This document shows, one piece after another, positions 33,960-41,415 of a stretch of 64,000 nt of DNA. The stretch is from assembly GCF_031082405.1 (NCBI RefSeq), contig NZ_JAVHJU010000007.1:62001-126000 (forward strand), read 5' to 3'. Below the pieces are notes generated by a model. That model was given only the letters and a program-made list of their open reading frames with translations. It ran no database searches and was not told where the DNA came from. Positions within the stretch are counted from its first letter, which is position 1. Each line of letters starts with the position of its first letter. Both the position numbers and the translations under genes were made by a program. This stretch comes from Amycolatopsis sp. A133. GTDB lineage: Bacteria; Actinomycetota; Actinomycetes; Mycobacteriales; Pseudonocardiaceae.

Positions 33960-34634
33960 GTGCGCGATGCGGTGGCGAAACCGAGGGTGCTGCTGGTCGA
34001 AGACGACCGGGAACTGGCGGGCATGCTGGACGAGCTGCTCACCGACGTTGGCTACGAAACCGAGGCGGCGCACGACGGCCAGCGCGGGCTGCACCTCGGG
34101 CTCACCGGGCGCTACGACGTGATGATCATCGACCGGCGGCTGCCGGTGCTCGACGGGCTGGAGCTGCTGCGGCGGCTGCGGGCGCGGGCGATCACCACGC
34201 GGGTGCTGGTGCTCTCGGCGCTGGGCGAGGTGGCCGACCGCGTCGCCGGGCTCGACGCCGGCGCGGACGACTACCTCGTCAAGCCGTTCGAGGCCGAGGA
34301 GCTGCTGGCGCGGCTGCGTGCGCTGGGCCGCCGCGACCTCGACGGCGCCGAGTGCCTGCCGCTGGGCACGGCGGCGCTGGACCTGCGGCGCCACGAGGTC
34401 GTGCTGCCGCGCGGCGAGCGGATCACGCTGTCCGGGCGGGAGTTCGAGCTGCTGCGGACGCTGGCGCAGCGGCCCAAGGCGATCCACCCGCGTGCGTCGC
34501 TGCGGACGAACGTGTTCGCCGACTCGACCGGCGAGTCCATTGTGGATACGTACGTGTACTACCTGCGGCGCAAGCTCGGCCGCGACGTCGTGCGGACCGT
34601 GCACGGTCTCGGGTACCAGCTCGGTGCGGTATGA
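33960..34634 (+). CDS. OmpR-family response regulator
   Basis: 224 residues from GTG at 33960. Receiver domain: VLLVEDDRELAGML acidic pocket, phosphoacceptor Asp58 in VMIIDRRLPVLDG, and Lys in DDYLVKPFEAEEL. The C-terminal winged helix is GERITLSGREFELLRTLAQR and VDTYVYYLRRKLG. It begins 37 bases after the antiporter stop and overlaps the kinase start in ATGA. Position suggests that it controls the cassette upstream, perhaps through the inverted repeat at 28763 (inference). Confidence 0.93.
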   Translation: MRDAVAKPRVLLVEDDRELAGMLDELLTDVGYETEAAHDGQRGLHLGLTGRYDVMIIDRRLPVLDGLELLRRLRARAITTRVLVLSALGEVADRVAGLDAGADDYLVKPFEAEELLARLRALGRRDLDGAECLPLGTAALDLRRHEVVLPRGERITLSGREFELLRTLAQRPKAIHPRASLRTNVFADSTGESIVDTYVYYLRRKLGRDVVRTVHGLGYQLGAV

Positions 34635-35824
34635 GCCCCGACCCCGAGGAGCGGGCGCTGCGGCGGGCGCGGTGGGCGATCACCGCGCAGATCGCCGTCG
34701 TGGTGTCGCTGCTCGTGGCCGTCGCGGGCGCGGTCGCCTACGGGCTCCTGCTGTCGCAGCAGCACGCCGACGCCGACCGGACGCTGGCCAGGACGATCCA
34801 GCTCGGCCCCGGCACGACCCCGCCCGGTTGCGTCTGGCTGTTCACGCCGTCGGCACACGCGCCTTCGGGGCCACCGCCGGCGGGCATGCCGATCCCCGAG
34901 CTGAACGCGTTGGTGCCGTCGCCCGGTGACGTCCACACCGAGCGGCGCTCGATCGACGGGATGACGCACACGATCCGGGTGGAGAACCGCGGCGGCGTCG
35001 TCTCGCAGGCGATCTTCGAGGAGCTCTACCAGATCCAGGACCGCGCGTCGCTGGTGTTCGGGCTCGGCGTCGCCGAGGTGCTCGCGCTGCTGGCGGCCCT
35101 GGGATCCGGGCGGGTGCTGGCCCGCCGGGCGATCCGGCCGCTGGAAGACGCCCTGCGCCGGCAGCGGACGTTCGTCGCGGACGCGTCCCACGAGCTGCGG
35201 GCCCCGCTGACCCGGCTGCACACGCGCGCGCAGCTGCTGGCCCGGCGGTCGTCCGGCCGCGAGGCGGCCGAACTGGACCAGCTGGTGCGCGGCACGCGGG
35301 AGCTCGGCGAGGTCGTCGAGGACCTGCTGCTGTCCGCGCAGGCGTGCGGCGAACGGCCGTCGCTGGAGCCGGTCGAGCTGGGCGTGCTGGCCGAGGAGGC
35401 CGTCGCGGCGGAGGCGGTCCGCGCGGGCGAGAGCCAGGTCCGCCTGGCGGTGAAGCGCGAGCGGCGGCCGTACGTCGTCCAGGGTGTGCCGACGGCGTTG
35501 CGCCGGGTGCTGTCGGCGTTGCTGGACAACGCGCTCGGCCACACCCCACCGGGCGGCTCGATCGAGGTGTGGCTCGGCGTACCGGACGAGCGTCACGTCG
35601 AGCTGCGGGTCCAGGACACGGGGGTGGGCTTCCCGCCGGCCGACGCGGACCGCATCTTCGAGCGGTTCGCCCGCGGCTCCGACGGCGACAGCCGCCGCTT
35701 CGGCCTGGGCTTGGCCCTGGTCCGCGAAGTGGTGACGGGCCACGGCGGCACGATCGCGGCCGCCACCCGCCCCGGCTCCGGAGCAACATTCACCCTCCGC
35801 CTCCTCCGCGCCGACCCCTCCTGA
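34631..35824 (+). CDS. Sensor histidine kinase
   Basis: 397 residues. One N-terminal membrane helix (IAVVVSLLVAVAGAVAYGLLL), an extracellular sensor of about 100 residues with a single Cys (PPGCVWLFTPSAHAPSG), a second helix (VFGLGVAEVLALLAAL), a short HAMP-like linker, then HisKA with the phosphoacceptor His in FVADASHELRAPLTRLH. The ATPase domain has LLDNALGHTPPGG (N box), VQDTGVGFPP (G1) and RRFGLGLALVREVVTGHGG (G2). All catalytic motifs are intact. It pairs with the response regulator upstream by ATGA overlap. The convergent hisS lies beyond a 21-nt repeat array. Confidence 0.93.
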   Translation: MSPDPEERALRRARWAITAQIAVVVSLLVAVAGAVAYGLLLSQQHADADRTLARTIQLGPGTTPPGCVWLFTPSAHAPSGPPPAGMPIPELNALVPSPGDVHTERRSIDGMTHTIRVENRGGVVSQAIFEELYQIQDRASLVFGLGVAEVLALLAALGSGRVLARRAIRPLEDALRRQRTFVADASHELRAPLTRLHTRAQLLARRSSGREAAELDQLVRGTRELGEVVEDLLLSAQACGERPSLEPVELGVLAEEAVAAEAVRAGESQVRLAVKRERRPYVVQGVPTALRRVLSALLDNALGHTPPGGSIEVWLGVPDERHVELRVQDTGVGFPPADADRIFERFARGSDGDSRRFGLGLALVREVVTGHGGTIAAATRPGSGATFTLRLLRADPS

Positions 35825-35834
35825 TCAGAGCCGT

Positions 35835-36016
35835 AACTCGCGTGATTGAGCGGGCATCACTCGTGATTGGAGGGGCATCACCCGTGATTGAGCGGGCATC
35901 AGCGTGATGCCTCTCCAATCACGCGAGATGCCCCGCTGATCACGTGAGATGCCTCCCCAATCACGCGAGTTCCGGCCTCAATCACGCGAGTTCCGGGTTC
36001 AGTCACGTGAGTTCGG
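35835..36016. repeat. 21-nt tandem repeat array with central inversion (8 full units)
   Basis: Three units in one orientation start at 35835, 35856 and 35877 (each contains CGTGATTG and ends GGGC). A short centre follows (35898-35908), then five units in the opposite orientation start at 35909, 35930, 35951, 35972 and 35993 (core AATCACGCGAGWT). All are exactly 21 nt. The two halves are complementary, so the transcript could fold into a long hairpin. It fills the space between the convergent histidine kinase and hisS genes. It mixes the ATGCC and AGTTCCG subtypes, which appear separately in the other arrays. Confidence 0.9.
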
Positions 36017-36058
36017 GGTTTGGGGAGGGGCGAAGCGGGCCAGGGGAGTCGAACCGAT

Positions 36059-37348
36059 TTACGCCAGCAGCGCGCGGACCGTCGCGGGGGCGTCGGCGAC
36101 CGCGACCGGGTTCTGCTCGCGCGTCGCCAGGCTCCGGACCGTCACGTTCCCCGCCGCCCAGTCCTCCTGGCCGACGATCACCACCGCGGCCGCGCCCGCC
36201 TTGTCCGCGCGGGTCAGCTCTTTGCCCAGCTTGCGGTGCTCGATCGGCGTCGACGTCCGGAGCCCCGCGGTGCGCAGGGACGCCGCCACCGAACGGGCCG
36301 CGTCCGCGAGGTCCTCGGTCACCGGGATCACCATGACGTCGACCTCGCTGCGCGGGGACGGCGTCAGGCCGTGCGTGTCGAGGAAGTCGATCAGCGTCAC
36401 GTCGCCCATGCCGAACCCGATGCCCGGGATCTGCTGCGGCGTGAACATCGACGCGAGGTCGCTGTAGCGGCCGCCGCCGAAGAGCGCGCGGCGGTTCTCC
36501 GGCGAGGTGTCGAAGACCTCGAACACCGTCGACGTGTAGTACGCCAGCCCGCGCACGATCATCGGCTCGTACTTCACCAGGTCACCAGCACCACTGCGAA
36601 GCACGCGCACCAGGTTCGACTGCTCCCGCACCTCGGCCGGCAGCTCGTCCAGCAGCGCCTCGCCCGCGTCGAGCGTCTCGGCCAGCTTCTCGAACTGCTT
36701 GTCCGAGAGCCCGATCTCGCCGGCGCTCTCGGCGAGCTTCTCGCGCGGGTACTTCTCCCAGCGGTCCACCAGGGCGAACACCTGCGCCAAGTGGTCCTCC
36801 GACACACCGGCGACGTCGGTGAGCGCCGAGGACAGCAGGTTCCGGTCGTTGACGCGCAGCACGAACATGTCCGGCGTCGCGCCCAGCGCGGCCATCATGT
36901 CGTGCACCAGCTCGAAGATCTCAATCTCGCAGTTGGCGCTGTCGGAGCCGAAGATGTCCGCGTTGATCTGCCAGTGCTCGCGGACGCGCCCGCGCTGCGG
37001 GGCCTCGTAGCGGTGGCAGTTCGGGTGGCTGTACCAGCGGACCGGGAAGGACAGCGACTTCGCGCTCCCGGCGATCATCCGCGCCACCGACGGCGTCATC
37101 TCCGGGCGCAGCGCCAGCCGCCGCCCGCCTTTGTCGGTGAGCGTGTACAGCTGCTTGTCCGCGATCTCCTGACCGGACTTCCGCTCGTAGATCTCGGCCG
37201 ACTCGAGGATCGGGCCGTCGTAGCGGAGGAAACCGCGGCGCTCGAGGACGTCGTAGAGATGACCGAACACCTGGGTACGCACGGACATTTCGGCGGGCAG
37301 GAAGTCCCGGGTCCCCTTGTAGGGCGCGGTCGGCAGGTATTCAGGCAC
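36059..37348 (-). CDS. hisS: Histidine--tRNA ligase (atypical)
   Basis: 429 residues, class II aminoacyl-tRNA synthetase. GTRDFLPAEMSVRTQVFGHL, the motif 2 loop NCHRYEAPQRGRVREHWQINADIFG, motif 3 IPGIGFGMGDVTLIDFL and an anticodon-binding domain near the C-terminus (VMVIPVTEDLADAARSVAASL) support the call. The histidine-recognition motif normally RGLDYYT is RGLAYYTSTVFEV, with Ala for Asp. Sequence in motif 2 also differs from common bacterial HisRS. It could be a second, specialised copy or a lineage-specific form; another hisS elsewhere in the genome would support the former. Confidence 0.88.
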   Translation of the reverse strand: MPEYLPTAPYKGTRDFLPAEMSVRTQVFGHLYDVLERRGFLRYDGPILESAEIYERKSGQEIADKQLYTLTDKGGRRLALRPEMTPSVARMIAGSAKSLSFPVRWYSHPNCHRYEAPQRGRVREHWQINADIFGSDSANCEIEIFELVHDMMAALGATPDMFVLRVNDRNLLSSALTDVAGVSEDHLAQVFALVDRWEKYPREKLAESAGEIGLSDKQFEKLAETLDAGEALLDELPAEVREQSNLVRVLRSGAGDLVKYEPMIVRGLAYYTSTVFEVFDTSPENRRALFGGGRYSDLASMFTPQQIPGIGFGMGDVTLIDFLDTHGLTPSPRSEVDVMVIPVTEDLADAARSVAASLRTAGLRTSTPIEHRKLGKELTRADKAGAAAVVIVGQEDWAAGNVTVRSLATREQNPVAVADAPATVRALLA

Positions 37349-37371
37349 GTCGTCAGCTTAACGACCGGTGC

Positions 37372-37761
37372 TCAGGCGAAGGCGACCCCGTACGCGGTGA
37401 GCAGCGTCGCCGCGGCCAGGAGCACCGCGCCGACGGACGTCACGCGCCCGCCGAGCGTGCCCCGGTTCGGCAGCAGGTGGAGGAAGAATCCACCCGATTG
37501 GGCGAGGACGCCGAACAGCAGCAGGAGGCAGCCGATCCACAACGCCGGGTCCGGCAACGTCGTGCGGCTCAGGATTTGCAGCGCGACCAGGGCGAGGACC
37601 AGCAGGACGCCGGCGTGGGCGTGGCCGGCCCGGAACATCGCCCGTTGGTGGTCGGTGAGCTTGCGGTCGCGCAGGACGCCCATCAGCGCGTAGCCGCCGT
37701 ACATCACGGTCGGCAGCGAGACCAGTGCGATCACCGTGAACAGCTGGGTCGGTCCGTGCAT
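37372..37761 (-). CDS. Four-helix membrane protein, unknown function
   Basis: 129 residues from ATG at 37761, with AAGGAGCTCC as ribosome site. Four hydrophobic segments: LFTVIALVSLPTVMYGGYAL, AGVLLVLALVALQIL, WIGCLLLLFGVLAQSGGFFL and VGAVLLAAATLLTAYGVAF. Between the first two, RDRKLTDHQRAMFRAGHAHAG is charged and His-rich. The family is not recognised by name but looks like a small integral membrane family of actinomycetes. A perfect inverted repeat shared in part with the TetR gene upstream region lies before it. It precedes hisS on the same strand by 23 bases. Confidence 0.75.
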   Translation of the reverse strand: MHGPTQLFTVIALVSLPTVMYGGYALMGVLRDRKLTDHQRAMFRAGHAHAGVLLVLALVALQILSRTTLPDPALWIGCLLLLFGVLAQSGGFFLHLLPNRGTLGGRVTSVGAVLLAAATLLTAYGVAFA

Positions 37762-37789
37762 CAGGGAGCTCCTTCGAGGTGGGTCGCCT

Positions 37790-37811
37790 AACAGTAACAC
37801 TGTTTTAAAAC
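37790..37811. promoter_or_regulatory. Candidate TetR operator: AACAGT-N3-ACTGTT
   Basis: AACAGTAACACTGTT (37790-37804) is a perfect inverted repeat with a 3-base centre, followed at once by the overlapping palindrome GTTTTAAAAC (37802-37811). They lie 29-50 bases upstream of the membrane-protein start, in its promoter region. The ten bases AACAGTGTTA also occur before the TetR gene at 27180. Confidence 0.55.
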
Positions 37812-37827
37812 ACCGTCACAAGATCCG

Positions 37828-37886
37828 CACTTTCACGTGAAAGTGAGCTGGAGGAGCTACCTCCGGATAGCTTTCACGTGAAAGCT
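37828..37886. terminator. Paired CTTTCACGTGAAAG palindromes, copy 1
   Basis: Two 18-bp perfect palindromes, CACTTTCACGTGAAAGTG (37828-37845) and AGCTTTCACGTGAAAGCT (37869-37886), are separated by 23 bases ending ACCTCCGGAT. The second overlaps the amidohydrolase stop codon. Their outer three bases differ (CAC/GTG against AGC/GCT) but each remains self-complementary. The same layout with the same 23-base spacing occurs at 44706-44764. Probably a terminator or protein site. Confidence 0.8.
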
Positions 37887-39049
37887 GCGAGGTGGCCTTG
37901 GGCGAGGACCAGGAGGGGGTTGCGGAGGGCGGCGAGCGAGGCGAGGGGGTCGCCTTCGACGACCAGGACGTCCGCCGCGAGCCCGGGTTCGAGCCGGCCG
38001 GTCACCGAGGCGAGGCCCAGCCCGGCTGCGCTGTCCTCGGTCGCGATCTCCAGGATCCGGCGGCGGGAGAACCCGAGCCATTCGTAGAGCTCCAGCGCGC
38101 CGGCCGGGTCGTCGAACACCGAGCCCGGCAGGCCGGCGTCGGTGCCGGAAAGCAGCCGGACGCCGTGTTCTTCGAGCCACGGCAGCCGTCCGTACATCGC
38201 CTGCGCGACGTTGTCGCCGAGCTTCTCGACGATCACCCGCCAGTTGCGGCTGCTCGTCGAACACGCCGAGATTCCGTCGGCCGCCATCCGTTTCGCCACG
38301 TGCTCCCGGCGGTCGAACGACTTCGGCCCGGTCAGGAAGCTGCAGTGCTCGACCGTCGACACGCCGGCCTCGACGGCGGCCTCGATCGCGTCGGCGCCGT
38401 GGGCGTGCGCGGCGACCGGCAGCCCGTGCGCCGCCGCGTGCGCGACGATCAGGGCAATCTGCCGGGCGTCGAACTGCGATTCCCACATGTCCGCGCCGCC
38501 CTCGGTGATCTGGCCGCCGCTGGCCATCACCTTGATCACGTCCGCGCCCGCAGAGGCGTTCGCGTCGATCAGGGCGCGGATTTCGCCGTCGGAAGCCGTT
38601 TCACCGCCGAAAAAGTGGCAATGACCACCCGGCACGGTGATCGGCGGCCCGGACACGAGCAGCCGCGGCGCCGCGGACCCCTCGAACGACCGCCGGACGG
38701 CCGCGCCGAGGTGCCCGCGGTCCCCGAGGTCCCGCACGGTCGTGACGCCGCTGCGCAGCATCGCCGTGAGCCGCGAGCGCGCGCCGTCCAGCAGGTCTTC
38801 GCTTTCGGAGAGGCGGGCCGGCATCTCGCGCGAGGCGTCGAAAGCCAGGTGCACGTGGACGTTGAACAGCCCGGCCAGCGCGGTCCCGGTGGGGAAGTCG
38901 TGCCGGGCCGCGTCCGGTGCGGCCTGCGCGACGACGTCCGCGCGCGGACCCGCCGCGACGATCACGCCGTCCCGGACGAGGACGGCGCCGTCGCGCACCG
39001 GCGCCGAAGGCCGCGGCAGCACCCGGCCGGCGGTGATCAGGGTGTCCAC
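37874..39049 (-). CDS. Amidohydrolase (imidazolonepropionase-like metal-dependent hydrolase)
   Basis: 391 residues from GTG at 39049. The amidohydrolase barrel carries the metal ligands in LFNVHVHLAFDA (HxH), a Lys in DVIKVMASGGQI, His in VAAHAHGADAI and TVEHCSFL, and the Asp in LLSGTDAGLPG. The C-terminal LEPGLAADVLVVEGDPL is the usual small beta domain. Members cleave dipeptides, organophosphates or cyclic amides. Start is one base after the stop of the MAB_1171c-type membrane gene, so it belongs to the XRE-protease-membrane operon. The last codons are built into a palindrome. Confidence 0.9.
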   Translation of the reverse strand: MDTLITAGRVLPRPSAPVRDGAVLVRDGVIVAAGPRADVVAQAAPDAARHDFPTGTALAGLFNVHVHLAFDASREMPARLSESEDLLDGARSRLTAMLRSGVTTVRDLGDRGHLGAAVRRSFEGSAAPRLLVSGPPITVPGGHCHFFGGETASDGEIRALIDANASAGADVIKVMASGGQITEGGADMWESQFDARQIALIVAHAAAHGLPVAAHAHGADAIEAAVEAGVSTVEHCSFLTGPKSFDRREHVAKRMAADGISACSTSSRNWRVIVEKLGDNVAQAMYGRLPWLEEHGVRLLSGTDAGLPGSVFDDPAGALELYEWLGFSRRRILEIATEDSAAGLGLASVTGRLEPGLAADVLVVEGDPLASLAALRNPLLVLAQGHLAAFT

Positions 39050-39050
39050 G

Positions 39051-40175
39051 TCACTTCCCGTTCCGCATCGCGGCCGACAGCGCGAGCAGCGGCCGGACGT
39101 CGGATTCGATGTCGTCGGCCCCCGCGGGCAGGACCTGCTTGGCGCGGCCGTCGCTGGCCTCGCCGTCCGCGTGCCGCCGCAGCGCCGCCTTCAACGCGGC
39201 CGCCGCGGCGGCGGGATCGGTGGCGACGACCTCGCCGAAGCCGGCGTCCAGGTACGGCGACAACTGCACCAGGCCGTCCCGGATCTCGATGACCCGCCGG
39301 TAGTGCACGCGGTGGGTGCCGCGCGGGGAGAGCCGGTCGCCGCGCCGCGGCGGGGTCCGCAGCACGATGCTGGGGAACGCCTCGACCAGGACCGTCCACA
39401 AGGGAGCCAGCGCCTGGTGCTCGCGCCGGTGCTGGCGGCGGCGCCGCAGCGCCGAAACCCGCGCCCGCAGCCCGGGGTAGGTGACGCCGGCGAGGAAGAG
39501 CATCCCGCCGGCGATCACGAACGGCACGCCGAGCAGCAGCAGGACCTTCACGACGGGCCCGAACACCCACGCCACCACGATGTACAGCGCGCGGAAGATG
39601 CTGCCCGCCGCCGCGCTGGCCATGCCGATCGCGCTCAGCCGCAGGCCGATCCGCAGATTTCGGTCGGCCACCCGCAGATACCGCACGATCCAGGCCGTGC
39701 AGGCGATGAGACCGTAGATCAGGTACAGCCCGGCGCCGAGGTAGAAGGCCGCGACCCCGCTGTCGTGGATCGTCGCGGGCCCCAGCGGCAGGCCGCGCAG
39801 CTCCGGCCGCGTCAGGCTCATCGCGACGACCATCAGCGTGATCGCCGCCGCCAGCGGGACCAGCTCGACCACCACGCGGCGGTACCGGCGGGGACCCAGC
39901 GCCGAGCCGAGGAAGAAGATCACCAGCGCGCAGACGGCGCACGCCAGCAGGGCGTTGTTGGCCACCCGCGCCGCACCCCGGCCGAGGACCGCGTCCACAT
40001 CGTCGGAGATCACCGGCTGCTGCAGCAGGAACGCCGCCGCGAATCCGGCCACGCACGCGGTGACGGCCCAGTTCGGCACCGTCGGCGCACGCGCGACCTG
40101 GTAGATCCGCCACGCCAAAGCGGCGGCGAACAGCACCAGCGCGATCAGGTTCACGGGGCTGAAAAGTGTGCTCAC
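39051..40175 (-). CDS. MAB_1171c-type (DUF6545-like) membrane protein
   Basis: 374 residues from GTG at 40175, overlapping the protease stop in GTGA. Seven hydrophobic segments fill the N-terminal two thirds (for example VNLIALVLFAAALAWRIYQVA, LACAVCALVIFFLGSAL, VVKVLLLLGVPFVIAGGMLFL). The cytoplasmic C-terminal part has ALAPLWTVLVEAFPSIVL and YRRVIEIRDGLVQLSPYLD, which I recognise as the DUF6545 region of MAB_1171c-family putative transporters. These are commonly next to XRE and ImmA genes in actinomycetes, but no function has been established that I know of. Confidence 0.8.
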   Translation of the reverse strand: MSTLFSPVNLIALVLFAAALAWRIYQVARAPTVPNWAVTACVAGFAAAFLLQQPVISDDVDAVLGRGAARVANNALLACAVCALVIFFLGSALGPRRYRRVVVELVPLAAAITLMVVAMSLTRPELRGLPLGPATIHDSGVAAFYLGAGLYLIYGLIACTAWIVRYLRVADRNLRIGLRLSAIGMASAAAGSIFRALYIVVAWVFGPVVKVLLLLGVPFVIAGGMLFLAGVTYPGLRARVSALRRRRQHRREHQALAPLWTVLVEAFPSIVLRTPPRRGDRLSPRGTHRVHYRRVIEIRDGLVQLSPYLDAGFGEVVATDPAAAAAALKAALRRHADGEASDGRAKQVLPAGADDIESDVRPLLALSAAMRNGK

Positions 40176-40693
40176 AACCACCCTTGGTGATCGCCGAGCG
40201 CCCCCTGGATCCGGCGGAGATCCCGGTCAGCGGCGCGCCGGGGGATCGTGTAGTTCAGGACCGACGCCCATTCGAGGATGATCGTCGCGACCGTTTCGGC
40301 TTCCCACTCGTGCGCGTCATCGTAGGACGAGCGGCGCAGTGCGCGGTGTACGGCATCCGGGTCAAGATCCGGAGCGGGGCCGCGCAGGAAGTCCGCCGGC
40401 TCGGCGTCGCCGTGCGGGTGATGGTCGGCCAGCATGTGGCCGAGCTCGTGCAGGATGATGTGGTCCTGGTGCGATTTTGTCGTTTCGGCCTGGTAGAAGA
40501 TGTAGTCGGCGGACGACGTCGCGATCCAGCAGCCGAACGGCCCCGGCACTTCGAGCGGGTAGGCCAGCAGCCGGATCGGCCTCCCGCGCCGCTCGCCCAG
40601 CCGCGCGCACAGCACCTCGACGTCCAGCGGCGGCCCGATGTCGAGCTCCTTGAGCAGCTTCCGGCAGCGGCGGCGCAGCTCGCGCTCCGTCAT
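40172..40693 (-). CDS. ImmA/IrrE-like metallopeptidase
   Basis: 173 residues. The zinc-protease motif HELGH is at residues 82-86 in HIILHELGHMLADHH, with a downstream acidic ligand possible in SSYDDAHEWEAETVATIILEW, a strong ExxAE-like pattern. ImmA-type proteases cleave a partner XRE repressor to switch on genes, as known in ICEBs1. Here it starts in an ATGA overlap with the XRE gene and ends in a GTGA overlap with the membrane gene, so protein ratios are probably fixed. Cleavage of the neighbouring XRE protein is inference. Confidence 0.85.
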   Translation of the reverse strand: MTERELRRRCRKLLKELDIGPPLDVEVLCARLGERRGRPIRLLAYPLEVPGPFGCWIATSSADYIFYQAETTKSHQDHIILHELGHMLADHHPHGDAEPADFLRGPAPDLDPDAVHRALRRSSYDDAHEWEAETVATIILEWASVLNYTIPRRAADRDLRRIQGALGDHQGWL

Positions 40694-41118
40694 CGGACGG
40701 TGCTTCCCGGGCCCCGGCCTTCGCTGTCCTCCGGGTGCCGGCCCTCGCGCTCGGCCCGCTCGTAGCGTTCGACGAGCTCCAGCAGGTCCATCACCTGCCG
40801 CCGGCCCTGCGGGGACAGCTCCTGGGCCCGCATCGCCATCAGCTGGGCCTCACCCGCCGGAGCCGCGGCCGCTTCTTCATCGAAGAAGTACGTCACCGGC
40901 ACGCCGAACAGCCGTGCCAGCGCCTCGACGTAGTGGATCTTCGGGTTGACCCGCTTGCCCGTGGCGAGCTGCTGCAGGTAGGCGGGCGACATCGCCGGGC
41001 CGCCCGCCCGCTCGACGGCGGCGGAGATCTCCCGGTAGCTGTGCGGTGCGCGGCCGTCCACCCGAGCAGCCTCGATCAGGGCGCTCAGCCGCTCCGCGAA
41101 GGTGCGTTCCCGTGCCAT
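40690..41118 (-). CDS. XRE-family helix-turn-helix regulator
   Basis: 142 residues from ATG at 41118; GGGGGTGGAG upstream is a ribosome site. The DNA-binding part runs SYREISAAVERAGGPAMSPAYLQQ with LATGKRVNPKIHYVEALARLF and FGVPVTYFFDE at the end, as in actinobacterial XRE repressors linked to ImmA proteases. The tail (LSPQGRRQVMDLLELVERYE) is helical and charged, a possible cleavage or dimerisation region. It heads the operon XRE-protease-membrane-amidohydrolase. A CCACTG inverted repeat upstream is a candidate operator. Confidence 0.9.
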   Translation of the reverse strand: MARERTFAERLSALIEAARVDGRAPHSYREISAAVERAGGPAMSPAYLQQLATGKRVNPKIHYVEALARLFGVPVTYFFDEEAAAAPAGEAQLMAMRAQELSPQGRRQVMDLLELVERYERAEREGRHPEDSEGRGPGSTVR

Positions 41119-41161
41119 CTCCACCCCCTGGGATTCCAGCCGCGAAATTCTAACCGGAAAC

Positions 41162-41206
41162 CCACTGTACGCACATGTTGACAGCTGGCGTATGCAGTGG
41201 TTTACA
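41162..41206. promoter_or_regulatory. Inverted repeat and divergent promoter upstream of the XRE gene
   Basis: CCACTGTACG (41162-41171) and CGTATGCAGTGG (41189-41200) form an imperfect inverted repeat 44 bases before the XRE start. On the + strand, TTGACA (41178-41183) and TTTACA (41201-41206) are 17 bp apart within the same segment, a good promoter pointing away from the XRE gene. TAGAAT on the reverse strand (41149-41154) may be the XRE -10. The XRE protein could control both directions. Confidence 0.55.
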
Positions 41207-41415
41207 GTTGGCTCGCCTCTCGCCTGGCGGTCCGTGCCCTGGGGGTGCACGGAATGGTCCAGGCGAGAGGTTGTCGTGCCTTCGACTCGTCATGATCGGC
41301 CCTGTGTAGTACGCTTCACAGGTCAAGGTTGATCGCTCCTCGGGGCGAACCCTTGGCCACGGCCTGTTGCCGGAGGTCGACCCCCAGGGCTTCCGGTGAC
41401 AGGCCCCTTACGTTT
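41207..41415 (+). ncRNA. Candidate small RNA between XRE and flavodoxin-like genes
   Basis: About 200 bases with no credible gene. It begins at a + strand promoter (TTGACA, 17 bp, TTTACA) and ends with a strong stem: GGCCTGTTGCCGGA (41361-41374) and TCCGGTGACAGGCC (41392-41405), followed by CCTTACGTTT. A smaller hairpin CCTGTG...CACAGG lies at about 41303-41324. The next + strand gene is far away, and the flanking gene on the right is convergent, so this stretch is its own transcription unit if used. The evidence is structural only. Confidence 0.35.

Noticed and set aside
35835..36016. CRISPR array
   Set aside because: The period is only 21 nt with no unique spacers, the array reverses orientation, and no cas genes are in the window.
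41303..41405. Resemblance to a ydaO (cyclic di-AMP) riboswitch
   Set aside because: Some short strings recall that class in actinomycetes, but the required core could not be laid out from sequence alone and no + strand gene follows. An Rfam covariance search would decide.
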